A stretch of 64,000 bases of DNA. Source: Panicum virgatum. Its lineage: Eukaryota > Streptophyta > Magnoliopsida > Poales > Poaceae. A program made the translations under genes and the position numbers. Where the stretch lies: assembly GCF_016808335.1 (NCBI RefSeq), contig NC_053137.1, forward strand, positions 3,742,955-3,806,954. Direction: 5' to 3'. The notes below the pieces were generated by a model, which was not told where the DNA came from, did not search any database, and was given only the letters and a program-made list of their open reading frames with translations. Of this stretch, positions 1 through 9,897 are shown one piece after another (position 1 is the stretch's first letter; every line of letters begins with the position of its first letter).

Positions 1-150
1 GGCGGAGGCCGTCGCGCGGGATTCGAGGCCGGAGGCGGAGGCCGGACCCGGAAGCGGCCGCGTCGGACCTGGGGTCCGCCAATCCCGGAAGCGGCCGCGC
101 GCCGGACCTGGAGGCGGAGGCCGTCGCGCGGGATTTGGCGTCTGCGGCCG
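1..150. repeat. GC-rich imperfect repeats
   Basis: A very GC-rich stretch in which blocks recur: GGCGGAGGCCGTCGCGCGGG appears at position 1 and again near 113, and CCCGGAAGCGGCCGCG appears near 47 and 86. The left edge of the array is cut by the window. No coding frame is convincing. Confidence 0.6.
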
Positions 151-240
151 CGGCGTTTTTTTTTGGTAGGTTTCGACGTTTCGTCGTTTCGAACCCGGTG
201 CGCAGCAGAGGGCGGGCAGGCGGGCGCGCGCGCGGTCGGC

Positions 241-511
241 GCTTCAACGCGTTGATGCAGAGGATTGACGTCCGTTGGATTGAATTGTAGCGTAGTTTGA
301 GCCGTTGATTTTGACAGTGTGGAGATTTGAGGTACACATTGGTTGGTGCACACTGCTAAGCCATCTCAGCGGGGGGCGCAAACGTGGGTGGACGTTGGAA
401 AATTTAATCGGTCCCTTATAGGATGGAAGTATGGAACCAACCATGGAGTGAGTGACGGTGCAGATCAACCAGTGGCCAAACTGCTGCTGCCTCAACCGTA
501 AGTACTAGTAC
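241..511. other. Non-coding stretch, nothing recognised
   Basis: Unique-looking sequence between the GC-rich repeats and the first MITE. An 83-codon minus-strand open frame overlaps it but resembles no family I know. I see no RNA gene or repeat. Confidence 0.4.
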
Positions 512-514
512 AAT

Positions 515-800
515 GGCTGTGTTTAGATGAGGTGAAAAGGGGGAGAAAAAGTCACATCAGTCACTGTAGCACACAGTAGCACTTTTCGTTTGTTTGTGAT
601 AAATATTGTCCTACCATGACCTAACTAGGCTCAAAAGATTCGTCTCGCAACGTACATCAAAACTATGCAATTAGTTTTTTTATTTAAATACATTTAGTAC
701 TCCATGCATGGGTTATTTGCTATATTTAATGTATCGATGTGATAGGAGATGTGATGGATGTGATGGAAAATTTGGAAATTTGGTGGAACTAAACACACCC
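515..800. mobile_element. MITE with GGSTGTGTTTAG termini
   Basis: The left end reads GGCTGTGTTTAGAT and the right end is the complement of GGGTGTGTTTAGTT. A 3-bp AAT flanks both ends (512-514 and 801-803), consistent with a target-site duplication. Inside is GATTCGTCTCG at 637-647 followed about 53 nt later by CCATGCATG, a pair also seen in the MITEs at 13952 and 58727. There is no coding capacity. The 3-bp duplication suggests a PIF/Harbinger-type element but does not prove it. Confidence 0.75.
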
Positions 801-915
801 AATGGAGGAGGGGCAGTGGCAGCGGCAGCAAATGTGATCTCACGTGACGAGGGGCAGAAAGAGCAGGCGCCATCTGCGGCCACCACGAGTCGACGACCAC
901 CGTGTCTGTCTGGAC

Positions 916-1857
916 CAGTGTTTTCCTTACCGATCGGTAACCGCCGGTTATCGCCGATTTTTACCGATACTGCTACTAGGCGGCAACCCATACCGGCGGT
1001 AAATTTCGAAAAATTTCGCCCGAATTTAAAATTTTCAAAAATATTTGAAATAAAAAAGAAAAATATGGTAAGAAAGTAGAGATGACATACATCATTCTAA
1101 TATAGAACATGTTCAAATATTTGACTATTTGGGCACTCAAAAAAATAAAAAAACTTTCGGACCGGTAATCCCGAGCGGTATCCTCTAATCCCGAGCGGTA
1201 TTCGGCGTTTTCCGAGCGGAAATCGGCGCGTTTGGACCGGAAACCACTGCATTGTGAGTATTTCTTGATTTTACATTGATTTTTAGATGTTTGTTGTGTA
1301 GCTATATTCAAAAACATGTGTTCATATTAGCTATATGGATCCATTTGTTCATGGTAGTTGGATGTTAATTTGTTCATTTTAGCTATATGTATATATGTGT
1401 GTTCATATTTCAAATATGTACATATATTTTCATTTGTTCATTTGTTCATTTGGACCGGAAACCACTACTATGTATTATATATATTGACAATGATGGTTTG
1501 TGAGGACTATGGTTGTGATGATTTGCATGGACTATTGTTGTGATGATCTATATGGACTTTGGATGTGAATTTCTATTTTTATGGATATGAACTTCTATTC
1601 TATGTATGTGTAAATGTTATATAATTGTTTGATATATACCATCAGTAATGATATTTACAAAATTACGGTGAAATACTGCCAAAATTTTTAATTTTCCAAA
1701 GTCATACGGTGTTTACCGGTTAAAAACGACGGTTACCGGTTTTTTGAATTTGAATTGTCATTTCGAGCGGTTTCTAGCGGTTTTCGGCGATTTACTGCCG
1801 GTTTACCGATACCGCTAGTTAACAAAAATCGCTTTACCGTCAGTAAGGTGAACCCTG
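916..1857. mobile_element. Non-autonomous hAT element (942 bp)
   Basis: A perfect 8-bp duplication GTCTGGAC flanks the element at 908-915 and 1858-1865. The element begins CAGTGTTTTCC and ends ...GTGAACCCTG, whose complement is CAGGGTTCAC. The 8-bp duplication and CAGGGTT-type terminus are hAT hallmarks. Subterminal regions are packed with ACCG/CGGT motifs and the centre is AT-rich with repeats of TTGTTCAT-like words. No transposase is present. It belongs to the same broad family as the elements at 3590 and 4224. Confidence 0.85.
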
Positions 1858-1865
1858 GTCTGGAC

Positions 1866-2371
1866 CCGGCCGCCGGGCCTGCTTTGACCCTCCCCTTCCC
1901 CGGCGACTCGACTCATCGGTCGCCGGCTCCAAGGACGACGAAGGCGTGATCGGTGGCTGCCTACTCTATTGCAACCAGACGTTGCCATGGCCCATCACGC
2001 GCCGCACCAGAGCCATCCGGCCACACTTGCACACTTGCACTGGGAAGATACTAGTAGTAGATCACGAACGCCACAAAAAATATCGGAAGTAGTCAGAATC
2101 GGGTATTAGGTTACAAATTCTCCATCACATCGAATCTTTTAATTCATACATAAAATATTAAATATAGCTAAACAAAATAACTAATTATACAATTTATCTA
2201 TAATTTGCGAAATGAATTTTTTGAGTCTAGTTAATTTATGAGGAGATAATAATTACCAAATACAAATAAAAATACTACAGTACTTTACACCCAAAACTTT
2301 ATGTATTTAAACAAGCCCCTAATTCAGAAATTCTTTTTGAAAAGTTTGATCCAAAAATTCACAAGAAAGAA
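1866..2371. other. Intergenic; probable degenerate MITE at about 2096-2321
   Basis: GC-rich to 2040, then AT-rich. The AT-rich part ends with a terminus resembling the complement of GGGGCTTGTTTAAATAC, which is MITE-like, but a matching left terminus is not clear. No gene is seen. Confidence 0.35.
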
Positions 2372-2379
2372 AGAAAAAG

Positions 2380-3529
2380 GGAAATTTATATGCAGCACAC
2401 TTTTCAAAGAGTGGTTTTGTGTAGAGCACATCATGAAAGATGATTTTGTTTCCAATACATCATGAAATTGCAATTTTGTCTCCAACACACCACACCGAGT
2501 ATAATAATTGTTTCTAGCTGAGCAAAGATGTAAAAGACAATTTTACCCTCGGACCCACTTGTCATCTTCTACCTTCCCCCTCCGGTAGGCCACCGCTCCC
2601 TCTCGCCCGCGCCTGCTCCCGCGCGCCGACCGCTCCCCCGCGCCGGCTCCCTCGCGGTCGCTGCCACCGCTTCCCCGCGTCTGCTCTCTCGCGACTGTTG
2701 CGTCCGCAACGCAACGCCTATGCTGCCTCCGGCCGCCCGCCGCTCGGCCACCTCTGTCCATCGCCGATTCGCCGCGCAGCACGTCCTGAGGCCTAGGCTA
2801 CCTCCGCCCTCACTGCCTGCGCTGCCTCCTGCACTGCCGGGTTGCCGTCGCCTACAACGAGGTGCTTGAGTCAACAACAGCTTATTTCCCGTATGCGTGC
2901 TTTGCCCCCAACGAATCAAACTAATTAATTAGTAGTAGCTAAATTGCAGGCCATCAATCTTGCTCCATTAATTTGATGCCTCTCCTCCAAATCAAGCTGT
3001 ACCATGCCGTTGCTGATGTCAAGTGCAGCAGCGGGCCGTGCGAGGATGTCCCCGCAGAGAACGGGGATGCCGACCACCGACCCATGCTCAACGCTGGGGC
3101 GAGCTACCTCTCCACAAGCGCTGACCCCAATCTCTGTCACCTGCTCCTCTCTTCTCACCTTTCGCACCATAATGTCCTCGCGCGAGCCGTAGCCGGCGCA
3201 GGGGAGCGGTGCCAGCCGCCGCAAGGGAGCCGGCGTGGGGGAGCGGTCGAGGAAGCCGGTGCGGGGAGCGACGGCGGTCGGCACGCAGGAGTAGGCGCGG
3301 GCGAGAGGCAGCAGTGGCATGCCGGAGGATGAAAAAAGAAGATGACAAGTGGGTCCATGGGCAAAATGGTCTTTTTACATTTTTGCTCAGCCAAAAATAA
3401 TTATTATACTCAGCGTGGTGTGTTGGAGATAAAATCACACTTTCACAGTGTGTCGAAGACAAAATTAACTTTCACAATATGCTCTATACAAAATCACTCT
3501 TTGAGAGTGTGCTGCATACAAATTTCCCC
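2380..3529. mobile_element. Mutator-like element with long terminal inverted repeats
   Basis: The left end (GGGAAATTTATATGCAGCAC) and the complement of the right end (GGGGAAATTTGTATGCAGCA) match, and the similarity continues inward for roughly 300 bp, from about 2380-2690 against about 3200-3529. The 8-bp AAGAAAAA flanks both ends (2372-2379 and 3530-3537). Long inverted repeats with an 8-9-bp duplication fit Mutator-like elements. The interior is GC-rich and shows only overlapping low-complexity frames, so it is a non-autonomous copy. A foldback-type element is the alternative. Confidence 0.75.
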
Positions 3530-3996
3530 AAGAAAAACATTTGCTCTTGTAGCAATTGGAGACTGACCGGTCTCTCCGCTGCGCAGGACCAAGGTTTTTT
3601 TTCCGACCGATTTCACCGAACCGCCGGCCACCGGTTCCGGTTAACCGGACCGGTTGGACCGGTTACCGGTTCATACCGGTCAAACTCAAAATTAAATTCA
3701 ATCGGTGCCGTGGAAACGGCCAGTAACGGTTAGCCGGCCGGTTTGATGGTAAAACCGGACCGGTTTCACCGGTTACCGGTCTTTGAACAAAATAAACCGC
3801 CAGTTTTAAATTGGTTCCGTGGTGTGAAATAAAAGGAAATTTTGGTATGAACTATGCACATATTAATGTAAAATACCACACCAAAGTAACAATTTATAAT
3901 TATGCAGAGATATACAATATTAATGTGCGTGCATACAAATACCAGTCATAATCGTGCCTACAAATACAGTAGTCACTGATACACATTAATAATAGT

Positions 3997-4223
3997 TCAA
4001 CGTAAGAATGGGAAGACCCCCATTCTGGACGCCATTTGGTATTCGGCGATGGACATCACATTCAAACCTCGCACTCTAAGCAGTTCAGCCTTGTAGTCTT
4101 GCCAAGATTGCCCTGTCCACGCCGATGTTGTCTCCCATTCCTGAACTAACATAGTATAAAAATGGGGTCTTCCCACTCGTACACCCATCTTGTCTGTGGC
4201 TGCATGCTGATGTCAGGTATGGG
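3997..4223 (-). pseudogene. hAT transposase C-terminal tail, cut off by insertion
   Basis: Reading the minus strand below the nested element, the sequence resumes with the tryptophan- and acid-rich tail typical of grass hAT transposases (WVYEWED, then LVQEWETTSAW, then a conserved DYKAELLRVRG block). The first words lie in the same frame as the exon on the far side of the insertion. The frame then shifts by one base near 4140-4160, so the tail is also broken independently of the insertion. Confidence 0.7.
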
Positions 4224-4857
4224 CATGGTTAACCTTACCGGTGGGAACCGGTCCGGTTTGACCGGTAACCGGTCAAACCGGTCCGGACCGGTTCCGGTTC
4301 CGACCGGTTCCCAACCGGTCCAAATTCAAATTTTGAATTTGAATTCAAAAAAATGAAAAATTCTCAAAAAATTCCTAAAAATATTTCAAGGTGTGATGAA
4401 TCTAATGGTGTCAAATTTTCTCAAAAATTCGTTCATTTAGTATGGTTTGCGGAATTTATAAGTTAAATAAAAAAAACGTGCATACGAAAGTATACAAATA
4501 CAATGTAAAAGTAGTATAAAAAAGAGTTGGAGGGTTCATTTAGACTAAAATATGTTGTACAAACATTTATTTAGTATACTTTGTGGGCATTTGAATTTAA
4601 AAAAAAAAGAAAAAAATTTGAATTTGACCTGTACCAGTCAAACCGGCCGGTTACCATCCAAACCGGCCGGTATACCGGCCAAACCGGCCGGTATACCGGT
4701 CTAACCGACCGGCATACCGATCGGAACCGGTTGAACGGGGAAGTTTGAATTCAAATTTGAATTCCACCGGTTCCGACCGGTAACCGGCCAAACCGGACCG
4801 GTATACCGGAACCGGAGGCCGGCGGTTACCGGTCACCGGTCGGATACGTGAACCCTG
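4224..4857. mobile_element. Nested non-autonomous hAT (634 bp)
   Basis: A perfect 8-bp duplication GGTATGGG flanks it (4216-4223 and 4858-4865). It starts CATGGTTAACCTTACCGG and ends ...CGTGAACCCTG. Both sides are saturated with ACCGGT/GGTCCGG words around an AT-rich core that includes AATTCAAATTTTGAATT-type palindromes. It sits in the last transposase exon of the larger hAT copy, so it inserted after that copy was in place. Confidence 0.88.
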
Positions 4858-4865
4858 GGTATGGG

Positions 4866-6085
4866 ATAGTGAAAAGACTGCGAGGTATCGCTGTAGGACG
4901 AAGAAGAATACTGTGGATTATCGTAGTCCGTCGGTCCAACCGTTCTCCTCGGCGATTCCGGTGCTCCATGATCGGGGTCCTGAGTAGCATGTGTGAACTG
5001 AGTCTCCCCTACAATTAACCATATATAATAATTAGTACTCATAATCAGAAACATGTGTGCATATATAGGTGCAATGTATACCTGTGAAATGAATGGGAAT
5101 ACCACCACCACCACCAGCAGCAGCAGCATCAACACCGTCACTACCGTCACCATCACCAGCGGAGCTGCTATCCCCAGTCTCCTGATACGGTGGACTACGC
5201 TCACCATCGCCATCATCAGTGGACGTGTCGCTGTTCACTGATTTTGCTGTTGCTTTTCCTTTTTGTTTTTGACGCTTCGAGTCACCCTTCGTATGCCCCC
5301 TCTGGAATTTCCTCTTCCCTAGGTGAGTGTCACCCACATGTCTATGTGCCCAATCGCTGATGCAAGCATCCCCCATAGTGTCACGTAGATCTGAGAGGTT
5401 TATTTGATCGCTGACAATATGAGACGGGAGAGGGACGTCTCCATCATCATCATCCTCGTTCAGAACTGGAGCCCGGTTAGATTGACCAAATTCCATCCAT
5501 TCCCGCACCGGATTATTCTCATCATAAAATGAAAGATGGGCCAGCTGGTCAATAAAATCACCTTCTTCACGTATCGGTGGGCCGGAGACCTCCTCTAGTC
5601 GCAGACGAAGGTTGTAGTTGACATAGACCAACTTGTTAAGTTTCTTGTGCGACAATCGATTGCGAACTTTTGTATGCAGCAAGGCAAAAGTACTCCAGTT
5701 GCACTCGCATCCACTGGACGAACAACATTGCGAAACAAGCCGCATGGCAAGGTACTGCAGCTTTGGAGTGCTTGATCCGAACATCATCCACCACGACGCT
5801 GTATGTGCAACCGAGTATGTAAGCAATATATTCAAATAGAGAAAACAACAATATTTTACGGACTAGCTCTTACATGGGGATGTCTTTGGATCCATCGCCA
5901 TTCTCATTGCCATTTCACTGCCAAACTCGTCAACCTTCTGCCGAAACACCTCAAGCTCCTGCAATGCCTGCACGGCGCTCTGGACATCCGTCATGCGCTC
6001 AAATGTATCCTTGAGTCCACGGAACATTTCTTGAGTTGGATCCATCGTGTATGAATACCTCGGATTTAGGACAGCAGCTGGAAAA
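4866..6085 (-). pseudogene. hAT transposase dimerisation-domain exons
   Basis: The minus strand encodes a hAT C-terminal dimerisation block: a CECNWSTFALLHTK word followed by RLSHKKLNKLVYVNYNLRLR, which matches the conserved hATC region of grass transposases. An upstream exon (about 6080-5870) has a helical, glutamate-rich sequence. Downstream an acidic, Ser/Gly-rich segment runs into poly-Gly, then an intron, then a Ser/Tyr-rich exon ending at the nested insertion. Not enough sequence lies between this part and the zinc-finger exon to hold the usual DUF659 and catalytic core. Confidence 0.75.
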
Positions 6086-6151
6086 TTTAAATCACTTCAA
6101 ATAAGCATAAGTTTAATAGAGTTCCAAAATAGATGACTCGTATAGTCTTAC

Positions 6152-6878
6152 CTGGACCCACATACGTGCCTATGAACACGTCACGCATCCTATCCTCCAA
6201 AACCTTAAGATACTCCGCCCGAGTGGAAACATTGTTTCCAAAGAAAGACTTTGACCAAGCTTTACCAATAACTTCCTTTGCATTCCTACCCTTCTGCGTC
6301 CAGGAGCCTGTATCAATAATTTGTTGGGTCATTCCTCTTCTCCCACCGGATGCCACGTTATAGTCCTCCACCGCAGGACTCTTCCTCTGCGAAGTTGCCC
6401 TACGCAACATCCTCTGCAAAGGATTCCCCCTCGTCGAACCACTACCCCCTCCATGCTCGTATGCACCTCCTCTCTGTTCCACCCCCCGTTGGTACTCTGC
6501 TTGCGCTCTCGATAGGTCCAAGGCACACTGCAGCTGAGTCTTCTCATCTTCTTCACCGGGATTGTTTCCCTCCGCTGCAGCCTTCTCCCGTCTCAACCTC
6601 TCTCGAGCCTGTTCAGCAGTTGCCTTCCTAGCCTTCTCAATGTCACGCTGAAAATAATCCCGCACATATGGTGGCACATTCCTGCAATGGACCACCTCCG
6701 CCCCGCGGTGAGCCAAATGTTGTTTTAATCTAGTCGCACCACCTCCTGCTTTCTGCATATTACAATACTTGCATCGCCATCCGGGATAAAAAAATTTCAC
6801 CATGTTCCCATACAACATTTTTATCTCTACCTGACATTGTCTATCTGCACAAATGGACAACAACGACATATCAATCAC
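6152..6878 (-). pseudogene. hAT transposase BED zinc-finger exon
   Basis: The exon encodes a BED-type zinc finger with CKYC and HLAH ligand pairs, a WRCKYC start and the TRLKQHL word typical of hAT transposases, followed by a long Arg/Glu/Gln-rich helical region. A donor site is likely near 6151. BED fingers bind the subterminal repeats of their own element. The protein cannot be complete because the catalytic middle is absent. Confidence 0.75.
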
Positions 6879-7632
6879 ATAAATCCTAAAAACATATATG
6901 CACCTTAATATTCAATTCTACCTAAATCCTAAATAAACCTAAATCAAATCAACCTAAATCCTTACATCATACACTTAAATCTTACCTAAATCCTAACTAC
7001 ACCTAAATCATACATCTAAATCCTAAAACAAATCATCTAATATTGTAAATCAACTCAAAGGAAAAAAAAACTTCAGAAGGCTTACCGGCGCGCCGGTCCG
7101 GCTTACCGCCTATAGGGGTCGGTTTACCGTCGTTACCGGCCGGTTAACCGGTGCGGCCGGTTAGATCCGGGCGCCGGCCGGCTAACCGGTGCTACCGGCC
7201 GGCTAGCCGCGATATCCGAGCGGCTAACCGGCGTTGAGCGCCGGTCTGGCGTCCTGGCGGCGGCTGGAGGGAGGAGGGGGAAATGGGGAGGGGGGGGGGG
7301 GGCACCGGTCTGAGGCTTCTGGGGGGGGGGGCTTAAGTGTCGGTTACGGGCCATTGGGCCTTAATGGGCCGGCCGTTTTTTTATTTTTTATTTAAATTCA
7401 AATGCCCGCAAAATATGCTAAATCAACGAATATTTCAAAAATTTTGATACCATTACATTCGTCGCAACTTGAATTATTTTTAGAATTTTTTCCATTTTTT
7501 GGAATTCAAATTTAAAATTTGAATTTGGGGCGGTTTCCAACCGCCCGAAACCGAAACCGGTCCGGGCCGGTAAGACCTGTAACCGCGGAAACCGGTCCGG
7601 TTCCGGGCGGTTTTTTTAACCCTGCGCAGGAC

Positions 7633-8148
7633 TAGCAGCCTAGCGGGAGTAGGCTGGGTGAAATCTTTCTTTTCCTTCCCCATCCAAGTTGCCGATTCCG
7701 AGGGGAGCTGACAGGGACGCGTCCCGGCCCAAAGATCTCCGACAGCGATGTCAACTCCTCCCCTCCATACAAATGCCGGCGGACGCCTCTCTCTCTCTCT
7801 CTCTCTCTCAAACCGATGCCGCCCCCCACGGGTTGTTCTTGCGTTCTCTGAACCTGGGGGGAAGGACAGAGAGAGAGCGTGCCCGGATTCAGCCTCTGGT
7901 CGGCCGGAGCATCGCTGGTGGTATACTGGTATTGCCGCGCAGCTACGCACAAGTTGCGGAGCTCTTCTACAAGAAGAGCTCGGCGGTCGGAGGTCAGAGC
8001 TCAGCTCGTCGTCGATCACTTGTTCTCTCTTCTCTTGCTGTTTCTGCTCTAGCTGCCTGCTCGTAGCTAGCATCATCTTGGGGGGCTGAAATCGGGCATG
8101 GGCGTTAGGTACCTCGGCGCGCCCGGGTCCAAGAAGTGGATACTCGCC
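7633..8148 (+). promoter_or_regulatory. Upstream region and leader of the bHLH gene
   Basis: About 516 bp between the hAT boundary and the bHLH start codon. It includes a CT microsatellite, a CT-rich leader-like stretch at 8010-8070 and several short upstream ATGs, including ATGGGCG about 50 nt before the chosen start. I do not see a convincing TATA box, so the transcription start is unknown. Confidence 0.4.
7787..7809. repeat. (CT)n microsatellite
   Basis: An uninterrupted CT run of about 23 nt upstream of the bHLH gene. CT-rich leaders are common in grass genes and the length may vary between accessions. Confidence 0.9.
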
Positions 8149-9897
8149 ATGGACGGCGGCGAGAGGCCGGCGGCGACCCAGAAGAGACCCTTCCCGTAAC
8201 CAAAGCTTTCTTCTCCCCCTGCTCCATTGCTTTCTTGCTGCGCGTTTGGTGTTCTTGATCCGTTCAAGCTTTGCTCCTTTCCACTCGGCGCGGCGCAGTC
8301 CGGATGGAGAGCTCGTGGAGCTGCTGTGGCAGGACGGCGCCGTCGTGGCGCACTCGCAGGCGGCGCAGCGGGCCTTCGCCGGCGCCGGCAACACGGGCGC
8401 GAGCGGCGTCACCGGAGAGGCGGCGGCGTGGCTCCCGGGAGGCGGCGCGCTGGGCGGGGACGTGTACTCGCAGCTCTGGCAGAGCATCGCGCAGGCCGAC
8501 GGCCGCGTGGGCGCCCGCCCGCCTGCCAGGAGCGGGAACAGCGCCGCCGGGTCGAGCCGGACGGCCGGCGAGGTCGGGTCCAGCTTCTGCGGCAGCAACC
8601 TCGTGGCGGCGGCGCGGCACCTGGACGACGACATCGACGACGTCGCGGCGTTGCCGCCACCGCCACCGCCGGGGGACGAGCCGGGCGCGTGCGGGGGCGC
8701 GTCCACGTCCAGCGGCTGGAACAGCAATGCGCTGCTCAAGAGGAGCAGGGACGAGCTCGATTTCCGCAGCGAGGTTGCCTTCTTGATTCTATGCTGGTGG
8801 CAGTGCGTTCAGATTGCGTAAATTCAGTTCAAATTGGTGAGAGAAAAAGAAATTGCATTTGCAGGATGCCGACTTGGACACCGTCGACGAGACACCGGCG
8901 TCGAGGCGGCCGGCGTCCAAGCGCAGGACGCGCGCCGCCGAGGTCCACAACATGTCGGAGAGGGTAAGTCTCTCTGGAGAGCTTTAGCTGGTGGTGCCAT
9001 TTGCGGCTACCATGGTGTGTGCTTGATTTGGTTTCATGTCCCCTGTTGCAGAGGAGAAGGGACCGGATCAACGAGAAGATGCGAGCTTTGCAAGAACTGG
9101 TGCCCCACTGCAACAAGGTGCGCAAACAATCTCTAGTACTTATTTATCATCAGACTTGGACTTCTTGTCCAATTTGATATCCGTTCTGACAGTAGTGTTG
9201 ATTCCAACAATTGCTCAGACCGACAAAGCATCAATACTAGATGAGGCAATTGAGTACTTGAAGTCACTCCAAATGCAAGTTCAGGTCTGCAATGGCTTCC
9301 CAATTGATCTGCATATGTGCAGCATTGTATCCTTTGACCATCGCTTCAGTAGTTTCGCCGTCTCGGCATGTAACTGATCCGTTTCCTGTTGCTCAGATCA
9401 TGTGGATGAGTACTGGGATGGCGCCCATGATGCTCCCAGGTGCTCACCAACTCATGCCTCCAATGAGCATGGGCTTGAATTCTGCCTATATGCCACCGGC
9501 GGCGCAATTCCTCAGTCAGATTCAGACAGTACCACCCTTCCTCAGTAACCCGCTGCCGAATCAGATTCCTCAGATCTCACCTGCATCTACCAGTGCACCC
9601 AATGTAACAAACCAAGTTCAAAGCAACCGCATGGCCCAGCCGAGAAATCCATTTCTTCATCCTAATGATGCATTGACATCAACACCTCAGGTTACTGTCA
9701 GGATTTCACCCCTCGTTTATATGCAGAACTTCACAACAAGCTTACCTCAGGGTCCCAATTCATTGCAGTTACCGAGTTTATTTGGCTATGGACCACAGAT
9801 GGCACAAGAGAACGCGATTCAAGAGTTACTGGCTTGCACTGCTGCTCCAGCTTTGGACGCGGAGCAGCTGTCTTCCTCTGACGGAACAGGAACCTAA
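8149..9897 (+). CDS. Phytochrome-interacting-factor-like bHLH transcription factor
   Basis: Six exons with GT-AG introns: 8149-8195, 8299-8773, 8865-8963, 9052-9117, 9219-9284, 9397-9897, giving about 417 aa. Near the N terminus (residues 20-36) is an APB-like segment, [13 protein letters not shown], the phyB-binding motif of PIF/PIL proteins. The bHLH domain covers about residues 199-251: a basic region with the His-Glu-Arg pattern of G-box binders (VHNMSERRRRDRI) and two helices split over exons 4 and 5 ([27 protein letters not shown]). The C-terminal exon has the [12 protein letters not shown] block and the [14 protein letters not shown] tail of grass PIL proteins. PIFs are nuclear repressors or activators that link light, temperature and growth. 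The start codon is chosen because the 47-nt first exon splices in frame and begins MDGG. The usual Gln after Gly in the APB core is Ala here. The exact PIL orthologue is not assigned. Confidence 0.9.

Larger units (their letters stand above)
3590..7624 (-). mobile_element. Defective hAT transposon (4.0 kb) with nested insertion
   Basis: A perfect 8-bp duplication CGCAGGAC flanks the element at 3582-3589 and 7625-7632. It starts CAAGGTTTT and ends ...TTTAACCCTG, whose complement starts CAGGGTT. Both ends carry dense arrays of ACCGGT/CCGGTT words. On the minus strand it contains remnants of a hAT transposase: a BED zinc-finger exon (about 6878-6152), a short exon (about 6080-5870), a C-terminal dimerisation exon (about 5825-5085) and a final exon split by the hAT at 4224-4857. 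The central DUF659/catalytic part expected between the zinc finger and the dimerisation domain is missing. The right end lies 525 bp upstream of the bHLH start codon. Confidence 0.88.

Noticed and set aside
4833..5216. Hydrophobic minus-strand frame as a membrane protein
   Set aside because: The valine/leucine run is an out-of-frame reading of the Gly/Ala-rich transposase segment and adjacent intron.
8271..8786. Long Arg/Ala-rich frame parallel to bHLH exon 2
   Set aside because: It is the shifted-frame shadow of the GC-rich bHLH exon.
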